Shown here in pieces: positions 1 through 5,076 of a DNA stretch of 5,076 nt. A program made the position numbers and the translations under genes. The notes beneath the pieces are model-generated. The model was not told the DNA's origin. It ran no database searches and saw only the letters and a program-made list of their open reading frames with translations. The DNA comes from Bacillota bacterium (GTDB lineage Bacteria; Bacillota; Dethiobacteria; DTU022), in NCBI GenBank assembly GCA_012510325.1, contig JAAZIG010000325.1, positions 1 to 5,076 of the forward strand. Reading direction: 5' to 3'. Position 1 is the stretch's first letter; each line of letters begins with the position of its first letter.

Positions 1-463
1 TTATCGGTTGAATGTGGCTCCGATCTACATACCTCCTTTAAGGGATCGAAAGGAAGATATCGTCAGCCTGGCCCAGTATTTCCTGGCGGAATTTACCGGT
101 CGCTACAAGGTGAGGAAATATTTTAGTCCCGGTGCCTTGCGGGTTTTGCTCGATTATAACTGGCCGGGTAATGTCCGGGAGTTGCAAAATATGGTAGAAC
201 GTGTGGTTTTGCTTTATCCCCACCGGGAAATAAGCGAAGAGCATTTTTTCGAAGAGCTTGCTCTTCAGGAGGTTCCCTTGCCCATCGAAAGAATTTCTCC
301 GGCTTACCGGTGCAATCTGCAGGATGAGGTTGCCGCATTTGAAAGGGATCTTTTGAAAAAGGCACTGAAACATTATGATGGCGATCTGCAAAAAATTGCG
401 GAGATGTTTGAAATACATCGCACCACCCTCTTCAGGAAAATGCGAAAATACGGTTTAGGATAG
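1..463 (+). CDS. Sigma-54-dependent transcriptional activator (enhancer-binding protein), C-terminal part, 5' end outside the window
   Basis: This is the last 153 residues of a bacterial enhancer-binding protein, which uses ATP hydrolysis to open promoters held by sigma-54 RNA polymerase. The reading frame enters from the left edge with YRLNVAPIYIPPLRDRKEDI, the well-known stretch in the second half of the AAA+ domain. It continues to WPGNVRELQN (visible residues 54-63), the sigma-54 interaction signature whose Arg belongs to sensor II. After a short linker, visible residues about 110-153 form a Fis-type helix-turn-helix ending in HRTTLFRKMRKYGL. The Walker A and B motifs, the GAFTGA loop and the N-terminal sensory domain lie upstream, so the inducing signal cannot be inferred. 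The gene ends with TAG at 461. It lies directly before a sigma-54 promoter with tandem upstream sites, so it probably controls the acyl-CoA operon. Family assignment is very secure; target assignment is inference from context. Confidence 0.95.
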   Translation, partial: YRLNVAPIYIPPLRDRKEDIVSLAQYFLAEFTGRYKVRKYFSPGALRVLLDYNWPGNVRELQNMVERVVLLYPHREISEEHFFEELALQEVPLPIERISPAYRCNLQDEVAAFERDLLKKALKHYDGDLQKIAEMFEIHRTTLFRKMRKYGLG

Positions 464-476
464 AGATTTTTGATTA

Positions 477-501
477 TCCCCGCTGAATTTAGCAGCGGAG
501 A
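477..501 (+). repeat. Imperfect inverted repeat just after the activator gene
   Basis: TCCCCGCTG (477-485) can pair with CAGCGGAGA (493-501) with one mismatch and a 7-nt loop. It begins 13 bases after the activator stop codon. No T-run follows, so it is not a standard intrinsic terminator. It could protect the 3' end of the activator mRNA or act with the stronger hairpin at 552-575. Its function is unknown. Confidence 0.45.
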
Positions 502-551
502 ATGATCGGCCGGGTTATCCTTGGCCAAAAACGCTGCTTTATCTCTCACTA

Positions 552-590
552 AGCCCCGGGGCTCTTCCCGGGGCTCACCAGTTTTCTTCT
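552..590 (+). terminator. Likely Rho-independent terminator after the activator gene
   Basis: AGCCCCGGG (552-560) and CCCGGGGCT (567-575) form a perfect 9-bp GC-rich stem with the 6-nt loop GCTCTT. After a short spacer comes a T-rich stretch TTTTCTTCT (582-590). The stem is strong, but the T-tract begins six bases away from it and is interrupted, so termination may be incomplete. It lies between the activator gene and the operon's own promoter, where a terminator would separate the two transcription units. Confidence 0.6.
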
Positions 591-606
591 AATTCCTCCG
601 TATCCG

Positions 607-649
607 TGCAAACCCGCACAGATACTTTTTCATGCAAAGTTGCACAGAT
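607..649 (+). promoter_or_regulatory. Tandem palindromic sites, probable upstream activating sequence for the sigma-54 activator
   Basis: Two copies of TGCAAA-NNN-GCACAGAT lie at 607-623 and 633-649 and match at 14 of 17 positions; the three differences are all in the central NNN. Each copy holds an inverted repeat of the form TGC-N6-GCA. In the second it is the perfect palindrome TGCAA-AG-TTGCA (633-644); in the first it extends to GTGC-N6-GCAC (606-619). The palindrome centres are 26 bp apart, about 104 and 130 bp upstream of the predicted start point (about 742). That is the usual distance for enhancer sites of sigma-54 activators, which bind as dimers through Fis-type helix-turn-helix domains. 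Binding by the neighbouring activator is inferred from position and symmetry. Confidence 0.7.
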
Positions 650-661
650 TGCTTTTTGATC

Positions 662-709
662 GCCCCTAAAGGGGCCTTGTCTGCTTTTTAGCAGCCCGGA
701 CAAGCCGGG
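662..709 (+). repeat. Cluster of inverted repeats between the upstream sites and the promoter
   Basis: Three small dyads are packed here. GCCCC-TAAA-GGGGC (662-675) is a perfect 5-bp stem with a 4-nt loop. CTTGTC (676-681) pairs with GACAAG (699-704) around an inner CTGC/GCAG stem (681-684 with 691-694). CCCGG-ACAAG-CCGGG (695-709) overlaps the second and would compete with it. They sit in the DNA that must loop to bring activator and polymerase together. They could be protein-binding sites or a further block to read-through from upstream. No function can be assigned from sequence alone. Confidence 0.5.
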
Positions 710-714
710 TGGAG

Positions 715-731
715 TTGGCATATTTATTGCA
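715..731 (+). promoter_or_regulatory. Sigma-54 (-24/-12) promoter of the acyl-CoA operon
   Basis: TTGGCATATTTATTGCA matches the sigma-54 consensus TTGGCAC-N5-TTGCA at all positions but one (T for the final C of the -24 box). The invariant GG (717-718) and GC (729-730) are separated by exactly 10 bases, the strict requirement for this class. Transcription should start near 742, which leaves a leader of about 138 nt before the acyl-CoA dehydrogenase. An activator gene of the matching class lies just upstream, and tandem palindromes sit at the expected enhancer distance. Together these three make this a confident call. Confidence 0.88.
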
Positions 732-741
732 CCTGTTATTG

Positions 742-879
742 TGTGAAATGTGAATGTATTGCGCAGAGTCAAAATATTCTTGAGGATGGTGATCTTAGAG
801 AAAGAACCTGATCTTGCTGATAATCGTAAATAGAACAAATTATTGCAAAGAGATGAAGAAGGTCGAAGGAGGGAAAGAG
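742..879 (+). other. Long untranslated leader of the operon, no convincing gene or known RNA element
   Basis: This is the stretch between the predicted sigma-54 start point and the first start codon. It holds only tiny open frames (for example a 9-codon frame from 754 and a 15-codon frame from 786), none with a correctly spaced ribosome binding site. I see no strong hairpin, T-box or riboswitch core. The 138-nt length assumes the promoter call is right. Confidence 0.45.
866..873 (+). promoter_or_regulatory. Ribosome binding site that fixes the acyl-CoA dehydrogenase start
   Basis: AAGGAGGG lies six bases before ATG at 880. The open frame continues upstream to a possible TTG at 814, but that extension has no ribosome binding site and encodes residues not expected in the family. 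The ATG at 880 is therefore the real start. Confidence 0.85.
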
Positions 880-2022
880 ATGGATTTTAGAATGAGCCAG
901 GATTATCGGATGTTGAGCAAAACGGTGAGGGAGTTTGCGGAGAATACGCTGGCCCCCGGGGTTGCCGATCGCGACGAGAGAGAGTATTACGATCCCTCCA
1001 TTTTTGAAGAGATGGGCAAGCTCGGGTTGACGGGGATTCCCTATGAAGAAAAATGGGGTGGGGCCGGACTCGATTTTGTGGCCTATGCCATCGCTGTGGA
1101 AGAACTTGCCCGGGTGGATCCCTCAGCCGGCGATACCCTCTCTGCGCATGTCAGTCTGGGGGCAGGGCCGATCTGGAAATATGGCAATGATGAGCAGAAG
1201 AAAAGATTTTTGATCCCGCTGGCCGGGGGGGAAAAGGCAGGGGCTTTCGGTTTGACGGAGGCTAATGCGGGAAGCGATGTGGGCAATATTGAGACGACAG
1301 CGGTTCTCAAAGGCAGCGAATGGGTTCTAAATGGGACCAAGATATTTATCACTAATGCAGAGGCCTCAGAGATCTATATTGTTTTTGCTCGCACTGGTGA
1401 TAAATCGCTGCGGGGTAAGGCTCTAAGCGCTTTTATTGTCGAGAAAGGGACCCCGGGGTTCACTTTCGGCCGGTTCGAAAAGAAAATGGGGCTCAGGGGC
1501 ACCCAGAACTGCGACCTGATTTTTGAAGACTGCCGCATTCCCCGGGAAAACATCCTGGGACAAGAGGGGGATGGTTTCAAGATCGCCATGGAAACCCTCG
1601 AAGGGGGACGGGTGGGGATTGCAGCGCAATCTGTAGGGATAGCTCAGGGGGCCTTTGAGGCGGCCCGGGATTACGCCAAGCAACGGGTGCAGTTCGGCAG
1701 GCCGATCGCGAGCTTGCAGGCAATCCAGTTCAAACTTGCGGATATGGCCCTGGAGATTGAGGCCAGCCGTTTGTTGACCTATCAGGCAGCATGGAAAGAA
1801 AGTGCGGGAGAGCCCTTTGGTCAGGACGCTGCCATGGCCAAATTGAAGGCCTCTGAAACCGCCAACTGGGTTGCCTCCCAGGCTGTGCAGATATTTGGCG
1901 GTTATGGCTATACCCGTGATTATCCGGTAGAAAGAATGATGCGTGATGCGAAGATCACTGAGCTTTACGAAGGAACCAGTGAAATTATGAGAGTTATTAT
2001 CGGCGGTTCTGTTCTTCGGTAA
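880..2022 (+). CDS. Acyl-CoA dehydrogenase (short/medium-chain type, FAD-dependent)
   Basis: A 380-residue cytoplasmic flavoenzyme that oxidises an acyl-CoA to the trans-2-enoyl-CoA and passes electrons to electron-transfer flavoprotein. The length is typical of the family. The N-terminal helical domain runs to about residue 120. The beta domain carries the first signature, GLTEANAGSD (124-133), which contacts FAD and substrate. The C-terminal helical domain has RVQFG (269-273), which contacts the FAD of the partner subunit, and the second signature, QIFGGYGYTRDYPVERMMRD (337-356). The general base is Glu364 in LYEGTSEI, the position used by short- and medium-chain enzymes rather than the isovaleryl-CoA type, so the active site appears intact. 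It is the first gene of the operon, with the MaoC gene 23 bases behind. Substrate chain length or branching cannot be read; butyryl-CoA-like or branched short-chain substrates are plausible. Confidence 0.96.
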   Translation: MDFRMSQDYRMLSKTVREFAENTLAPGVADRDEREYYDPSIFEEMGKLGLTGIPYEEKWGGAGLDFVAYAIAVEELARVDPSAGDTLSAHVSLGAGPIWKYGNDEQKKRFLIPLAGGEKAGAFGLTEANAGSDVGNIETTAVLKGSEWVLNGTKIFITNAEASEIYIVFARTGDKSLRGKALSAFIVEKGTPGFTFGRFEKKMGLRGTQNCDLIFEDCRIPRENILGQEGDGFKIAMETLEGGRVGIAAQSVGIAQGAFEAARDYAKQRVQFGRPIASLQAIQFKLADMALEIEASRLLTYQAAWKESAGEPFGQDAAMAKLKASETANWVASQAVQIFGGYGYTRDYPVERMMRDAKITELYEGTSEIMRVIIGGSVLR

Positions 2023-2045
2023 TTATCAGGAAAGGAGGCGGCGTC

Positions 2046-2468
2046 ATGGATTATGGCGATAGAATTATGAACTGGGATCAGCTGAAGATAGGTGATGTCG
2101 CTACGATGACCAAGACCATCACCGAATCAGATGTCATGCTGTGGGTCGGGATCTGTGGGGATATGAACCCGGTTCACATCGATCGCGTTTACAGTAAAAC
2201 GACCAGGTTCAAGGATATAGTTGTGCCCGGCCTGCTGGTTGCCGGCTTGATTTCGGCTGCTGTTACCAAGGTGGCGTTTGGCAATGTTTATGCCATGCAA
2301 AATTTAAAATTTATCAAACCGGTATATATCGGCGATACCGTAACCGCTTCGGCCAAAATTATCGAGAAACTTGATGACAAGCGTATGATTTTGTTGGAGA
2401 CGGTTTGTGTGAACCAGAACGATGAGCCGGTGATCGTGGGAGAGGGCCGGGAGTTCATTCTTCAGTAG
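2046..2468 (+). CDS. MaoC-family (R)-specific enoyl-CoA hydratase, hotdog fold
   Basis: A 140-residue single-hotdog protein similar in size to PhaJ-type enoyl-CoA hydratases, which add water to 2-enoyl-CoA to give (R)-3-hydroxyacyl-CoA, or run in reverse as dehydratases. The hydratase signature is GICGDMNPVHID (35-46), with catalytic Asp39 and His44. The helix segment PGLLVAGLISA (61-71) follows, and then strands beginning LKFIKPVYIGDTV (87-99), as usual for this fold. ATG at 2046 is chosen because AAGGAGG (2032-2038) lies seven bases before it; an in-frame ATG at 2067 has no such site. The gene follows the acyl-CoA dehydrogenase closely and probably acts on its product. Some family members act as dehydratases on special substrates such as mesaconyl-type CoA esters, so the exact reaction is open. 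Confidence 0.92.
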   Translation: MDYGDRIMNWDQLKIGDVATMTKTITESDVMLWVGICGDMNPVHIDRVYSKTTRFKDIVVPGLLVAGLISAAVTKVAFGNVYAMQNLKFIKPVYIGDTVTASAKIIEKLDDKRMILLETVCVNQNDEPVIVGEGREFILQ

Positions 2469-2544
2469 CCGGCTGTGGGGAAGGGCTCTTTGGTTTGCTA
2501 CAGGCGGGACAAAAAGAACAGGCTGACTTGGGGAGGGGTTCAAG

Positions 2545-3324
2545 ATGTATGCCAACCTGCTGGTGGAAGACCGGGATGCAGTTCGTATTCTGACCATCAA
2601 TCGGCCTGAGGTGCTTAATGCCCTGAACCGGGATCTGCTGGCCGAACTGAAAGATGCAGTGGAAAGGTTTTCTGCGGATGAAGAGGTCGCGGTTATGGTT
2701 ATTACCGGTGCCGGGGATAAAGCTTTCATCGCCGGGGCCGATATCGGCGCGCAGCATTTGCTCAACCCGGAAGAGGGCCGCCAATGGGGGCTATTGGGGC
2801 ATGCGGTGCTGCGTCTTATCGAAACAGCAGAGAAACCGGTGATCGCTGCAATCAACGGATTTGCTCTGGGCGGTGGCTGCGAGCTGGCGATGGCCTGTGA
2901 TATTCGCTTGGCCTCGGAGAAGGCCAGACTGGGACAGCCGGAAGTTACCTTGGGCATCACTCCGGGTTACGGCGGGACGCAGAGGCTGCCCCGTTTGGTT
3001 GGGGAGGGGAAAGCCAAACAGTTAATCTTTACCGGCGCCATGATCCCGGCGGCCGAAGCGTACCGTATCGGTCTGGTTGATGAAGTTTATCCGCACGATG
3101 AACTTATGGACCTGGCTTTGAAAATGGCTGCAACCATTGCCGCAAATGCGCCTGTGGCGGTGCGTTATGCAAAAGCTCAGATCGAGCGGGGCCTGCAGAC
3201 CGATATTGAATCAGCGATCGCTATTGAAGCGGGTTTGTTTGGGCTCTGCTTTGCTACTGAAGATCAAAAGGAAGGGATGGGTGCGTTTCTGGAAAAGCGG
3301 AAGGCAGTCTTTCGCGGGCGATAA
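2545..3324 (+). CDS. Enoyl-CoA hydratase/isomerase family protein (crotonase)
   Basis: A 259-residue crotonase-fold enzyme, the normal family length. FIAGADI (61-67) and the glycines of ALGGGCE (107-113) build the oxyanion hole. The family signature spans about residues 99-119. Both glutamates that catalyse syn hydration in classical enoyl-CoA hydratase are present: Glu113 in GGGCE and Glu133 in GQPEVTLG, 20 residues apart as in the mammalian enzyme. GITPGYGGTQRLPR (137-150) follows as usual. The expected reaction is 2-enoyl-CoA to (S)-3-hydroxyacyl-CoA, and the paired Glu residues argue against a pure isomerase or decarboxylase. GGAGG (2532-2536) lies eight bases before the ATG. A 76-base gap without obvious structure separates it from the MaoC gene. 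Two unrelated hydratases in one operon is unusual and may mean two different substrates. Confidence 0.95.
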   Translation: MYANLLVEDRDAVRILTINRPEVLNALNRDLLAELKDAVERFSADEEVAVMVITGAGDKAFIAGADIGAQHLLNPEEGRQWGLLGHAVLRLIETAEKPVIAAINGFALGGGCELAMACDIRLASEKARLGQPEVTLGITPGYGGTQRLPRLVGEGKAKQLIFTGAMIPAAEAYRIGLVDEVYPHDELMDLALKMAATIAANAPVAVRYAKAQIERGLQTDIESAIAIEAGLFGLCFATEDQKEGMGAFLEKRKAVFRGR

Positions 3325-3448
3325 GAGGGGGGAACGAAAAGAAAGTCCCGCCGTCTGGAAGATGGAAAATTCGTTTCGGAAGGCGGCCGGTGACAAAGCC
3401 TCCGGTAGCGGGATCTGAAAGGACTAACATAAGCGAGGAGGAATCGAA
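3325..3448 (+). other. 124-base intergenic gap inside the operon, no clear element
   Basis: This is the longest gap between genes of the operon. It has weak dyads such as CCGCC (3348-3352) with GGCGG (3382-3386) and TCCCG (3346-3350) with CGGGA (3409-3413). No stem is followed by a T-run, and I found no -24/-12 or good -35/-10 promoter. Only the ribosome binding site at its end is clear. Co-transcription across it is likely but not shown. Confidence 0.4.
3436..3441 (+). promoter_or_regulatory. Ribosome binding site supporting the GTG start of the cyclase-family gene
   Basis: AGGAGG lies seven bases before GTG at 3449. The next in-frame start, ATG at 3467 (residue 7), is 25 bases from the site, so GTG is preferred. 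Confidence 0.8.
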
Positions 3449-4414
3449 GTGAGCGACAAAAAATGGATGGAGCAGAATGTGTGGGGGAAATGGGGCCCTG
3501 ACGATGAGGTCGGCGTGCTTAACGAGGTTACCCCGGCCGACATTTTAAAAGCGGCGAGTCTGATCAAGAAGGGGAAAATATATGATCTGGAAACAGTGAG
3601 GTTCAAGGGGATGCCGGTGTGGCCGGGGCACGCCGGATGGGATCTGCTGGTATACGCTTCGCCTACCGGCCGCAAGAATATGTATAAATCGGAGTTCGAT
3701 CCCAGCTTCAACTGGTACGCTAAGGGCGGTTGGTGTGACAAAGAGATCAACGAGTATGATGTTGGGCTCAATACTGAGGTGATCATCGGACCATTGCATG
3801 TGGGTACTCATATCGATTCGTTGAACCATCTCACCGTGGGTGAAGATAACCACTGGTACAACGGTTTTAAAGAAGAAGATGAGTGGACCAACTTCGGCAC
3901 GCTCAAAGCGGATGGTTCTACCATTCCGCCGATGATCTTGCGGGGTGTGCTTCTGGACATACCGGGCTACAGGGGAGTGACTCATCTTGAACCGGGAGAG
4001 CCCATCACGGTGGAGGACATCGATGGATGTGCCAAATGGGCCGGTATCGAGCTGCAAAAAGGTGACGCTGTCCTGATGAATACAGGAGAAAGGTGGCCGG
4101 AGATGGATCTTTGCCCCGGTGCCGGACCGACCCTGGAAACTGCTCGTTACCTGGTTGAGGAGAAAAATGCCTATCTTTTGGGCGATGATCAGTCCGCTTT
4201 TGAAAATTTCCCTCCGGATAAGCTTTCCTCTTTTCCGGGACATATCCACCCTGTTCACCACTATCTATTGATCCAACAGGGAGTGCATATTATCGAAATG
4301 TTGCAATTGGGAGAATTGGCCCGGGACAAAGTCTATGAGTTTTGTTTCATTTGTCTGTCGAGCAAGATCCGGTGTTCAACAGGGATGATGATCCGTCCTG
4401 TCGCTGTGGTTTAA
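3449..4414 (+). CDS. Cyclase-family metal-dependent hydrolase (kynurenine formamidase/isatin hydrolase superfamily)
   Basis: A 321-residue protein of the cyclase family (Pfam PF04199), which includes bacterial kynurenine formamidase and isatin hydrolase: metal enzymes that hydrolyse amide or lactam bonds. The metal-binding motif HVGTHIDSLNH (117-127) is present, with His117, His121, Asp123 and His127 as probable ligands or catalytic residues; the usual Pro two before the last His is replaced by Leu. The N-terminal WGKWGPDDEVGVLNEVTP (12-29) is typical of the longer members, about 100 residues above kynurenine formamidase. A GVHIIEMLQLGELA segment (278-291), normal near the C-terminus, carries a conserved Glu. 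There is no signal peptide or membrane segment, so it should be cytoplasmic. Start is GTG. Its place between hydratase and CoA-transferase genes suggests that it generates or processes the acid that is then activated. The true substrate is unknown; kynurenine is unlikely in this context. Confidence 0.88.
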   Translation: MSDKKWMEQNVWGKWGPDDEVGVLNEVTPADILKAASLIKKGKIYDLETVRFKGMPVWPGHAGWDLLVYASPTGRKNMYKSEFDPSFNWYAKGGWCDKEINEYDVGLNTEVIIGPLHVGTHIDSLNHLTVGEDNHWYNGFKEEDEWTNFGTLKADGSTIPPMILRGVLLDIPGYRGVTHLEPGEPITVEDIDGCAKWAGIELQKGDAVLMNTGERWPEMDLCPGAGPTLETARYLVEEKNAYLLGDDQSAFENFPPDKLSSFPGHIHPVHHYLLIQQGVHIIEMLQLGELARDKVYEFCFICLSSKIRCSTGMMIRPVAVV

Positions 4415-4438
4415 ACAGCCTCATCAACCAGCTTAACG

Positions 4439-4443
4439 AGGAG
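4439..4443 (+). promoter_or_regulatory. Ribosome binding site supporting the TTG start of the CoA-transferase
   Basis: AGGAG, part of GAGGAGTGA (4438-4446), lies nine bases before TTG at 4453. The nearby ATG at 4461 is in another frame. Only TTG gives a protein that starts where homologues start. Confidence 0.75.
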
Positions 4444-4452
4444 TGAATCCAG

Positions 4453-5076
4453 TTGCAAAAATGGAAAGAGATTTACCAAAGCAAATTGACTACCGTTGAT
4501 GAAGCGGTAAAGGCCATCAGTTCGGGTGATCGAGTTGTGTTGGCTCACGCTTGTGGTGAACCCCAGGCGCTTACTCAGGCCATGTTCGCCCGGGCCCCGG
4601 AGCTGCATGATGTTGAGATAGTGCATCAGGTGGCTATGGGCGGGTGCCCCTACTGCCGTCCGGGTATGGAGAAACACTTCTGGCACAATTCTATATTTGT
4701 CGGTGCCACCAGCCGCCTGGCGATCAAGGAAGGGCGCGGGGACTATACTCCTTGCTTCAACTATGAGATACCGCGTCTTTTCACACAGGGTTTCCTGCCT
4801 GTTGATGTCGCCATGGTCCAGGTTTCCTCTCCGGACGAGCATGGGTGCTGCAGCTTCGGCATTTCCGTAGACTGGACCATAACCGCAGCCAAGTATGCCC
4901 GCATTACGATTGCCCAGGTCAACCGGAACATGCCGCGTACTCTCGGGGAGACATTTATGCACATCTCTGAATTTGATCATATTGTCGAAGTAGATGAACC
5001 GCTCATTGAGATGACGCCGCCGCAGATCGGAAGCGTGGAAGAAAATATTGGGCGCTACTGCGCTGAACTAATCGAA
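4453..5076 (+). CDS. Acetyl-CoA hydrolase/transferase family CoA-transferase (4-hydroxybutyrate or butyrate:acetate type), N-terminal part, 3' end outside the window
   Basis: This is the first 208 residues of a CoA-transferase that usually has about 430-450. The frame is open from TTG 4453 to the right edge. Recognisable family segments are KLTTVDEAVKAISSGDRVV (11-29), GMEKHFWHNSIFVGATSR (71-88), EGRGDYTPCF (93-102), PVDVAMVQVSSPDEHGCCSF (116-135) and AQVNRNMPRTLGETF (154-168). They resemble clostridial 4-hydroxybutyrate CoA-transferase and butyryl-CoA:acetate CoA-transferase, which move CoA from acetyl-CoA to a short carboxylic acid through a glutamyl-CoA intermediate. The catalytic Glu lies in the C-terminal half, not seen here. 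It begins 38 bases after the cyclase-family gene and probably supplies the CoA ester used by the upstream enzymes, without ATP. Substrate choice within the family cannot be decided from this half. A CPYC tetrapeptide (65-68) is present. Confidence 0.92.
   Translation, partial: MQKWKEIYQSKLTTVDEAVKAISSGDRVVLAHACGEPQALTQAMFARAPELHDVEIVHQVAMGGCPYCRPGMEKHFWHNSIFVGATSRLAIKEGRGDYTPCFNYEIPRLFTQGFLPVDVAMVQVSSPDEHGCCSFGISVDWTITAAKYARITIAQVNRNMPRTLGETFMHISEFDHIVEVDEPLIEMTPPQIGSVEENIGRYCAELIE

Noticed and set aside
387..400. TGCAAAAAATTGC inside the activator gene as a third enhancer site
   Set aside because: Its half-sites are spaced differently from the tandem pair, it lacks the GCACAGAT part, and it is explained by coding sequence.
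521..540. A second sigma-54-like element, TTGGCCAAAAACGCTGC
   Set aside because: GG and GC are 11 bases apart instead of 10, and the rest of the -12 box does not match.
795..824. TTAGAG...GATAAT as a sigma-70 type promoter
   Set aside because: The -35 box is poor and the spacing is 18; the sigma-54 element is far stronger.
786..833. 15-codon open frame in the leader as a possible leader peptide
   Set aside because: The GAGG before it touches the ATG, leaving no proper spacing, and the peptide has no run of regulatory codons.
575..838. An 87-codon open frame on the minus strand across the control region
   Set aside because: It lies over the repeats and the sigma-54 promoter, resembles no family I know, and its position is better explained as regulatory DNA.
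814..879. N-terminal extension of the acyl-CoA dehydrogenase from a TTG codon
   Set aside because: There is no ribosome binding site before 814, while AAGGAGGG sits at the right distance from ATG 880, and family members start at that point.
3137..3418. A 93-codon plus-strand frame overlapping the end of the crotonase gene
   Set aside because: It lies mostly inside the crotonase in another frame, has no ribosome binding site, and has shadow-like composition.
4411..4980. A 189-codon open frame on the minus strand opposite the CoA-transferase
   Set aside because: It is a shadow of the strongly recognisable plus-strand CoA-transferase and has no family resemblance of its own.
1..5076. CRISPR array, tRNA/rRNA genes, insertion sequence or attachment site
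   Set aside because: I saw no regularly spaced repeats, no RNA gene signature, no transposase and no terminal inverted repeats.

Overview
The window looks like a piece of a catabolic acyl-CoA (beta-oxidation-type) operon, together with the end of the gene for its probable activator. The organism is most likely an anaerobic Gram-positive of the Firmicutes (a clostridial or Peptococcaceae-like syntroph, fermenter or sulfate reducer). This is inferred from the strong AGGAGG-type ribosome binding sites before every complete gene, the GTG and TTG starts, the moderate GC content, and a 4-hydroxybutyrate/butyrate-type CoA-transferase next to acyl-CoA dehydrogenase and hydratase genes. No taxonomic marker is present, so this placement is tentative.

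Layout, all genes on the + strand. Positions 1-463 hold the C-terminal part of a sigma-54-dependent enhancer-binding protein (end of the AAA+ domain plus a Fis-type helix-turn-helix). Positions 464-879 are a non-coding control region. It has a terminator-like hairpin (552-590), a tandem pair of near-identical palindromic sites (607-623 and 633-649), several further inverted repeats (662-709) and a very good -24/-12 sigma-54 promoter (715-731), followed by a leader of about 138 nt. Then come acyl-CoA dehydrogenase (880-2022), a MaoC/hotdog hydratase (2046-2468), a crotonase-fold enoyl-CoA hydratase (2545-3324), a cyclase-family metal-dependent hydrolase (3449-4414) and the N-terminal half of a class I-type acyl CoA-transferase, which starts with TTG at 4453 and runs off the window.

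Working model. The activator binds the tandem sites about 100-130 bp upstream of the start point and drives sigma-54 RNA polymerase at 715-731. The operon is therefore switched on by a specific signal, perhaps the substrate. The hydrolase could open or hydrolyse a precursor (ester, lactone, lactam or amide) to a carboxylic acid. The CoA-transferase would activate the acid using acetyl-CoA or a similar donor, the dehydrogenase would make the 2-enoyl-CoA and pass electrons to ETF, and one or both hydratases would add water. No 3-hydroxyacyl-CoA dehydrogenase, thiolase or ETF gene is seen here; these may lie downstream or elsewhere. The substrate cannot be read from the sequence. The combination of a cyclase-family hydrolase, two unrelated hydratases and a dedicated sigma-54 switch is the most unusual part.
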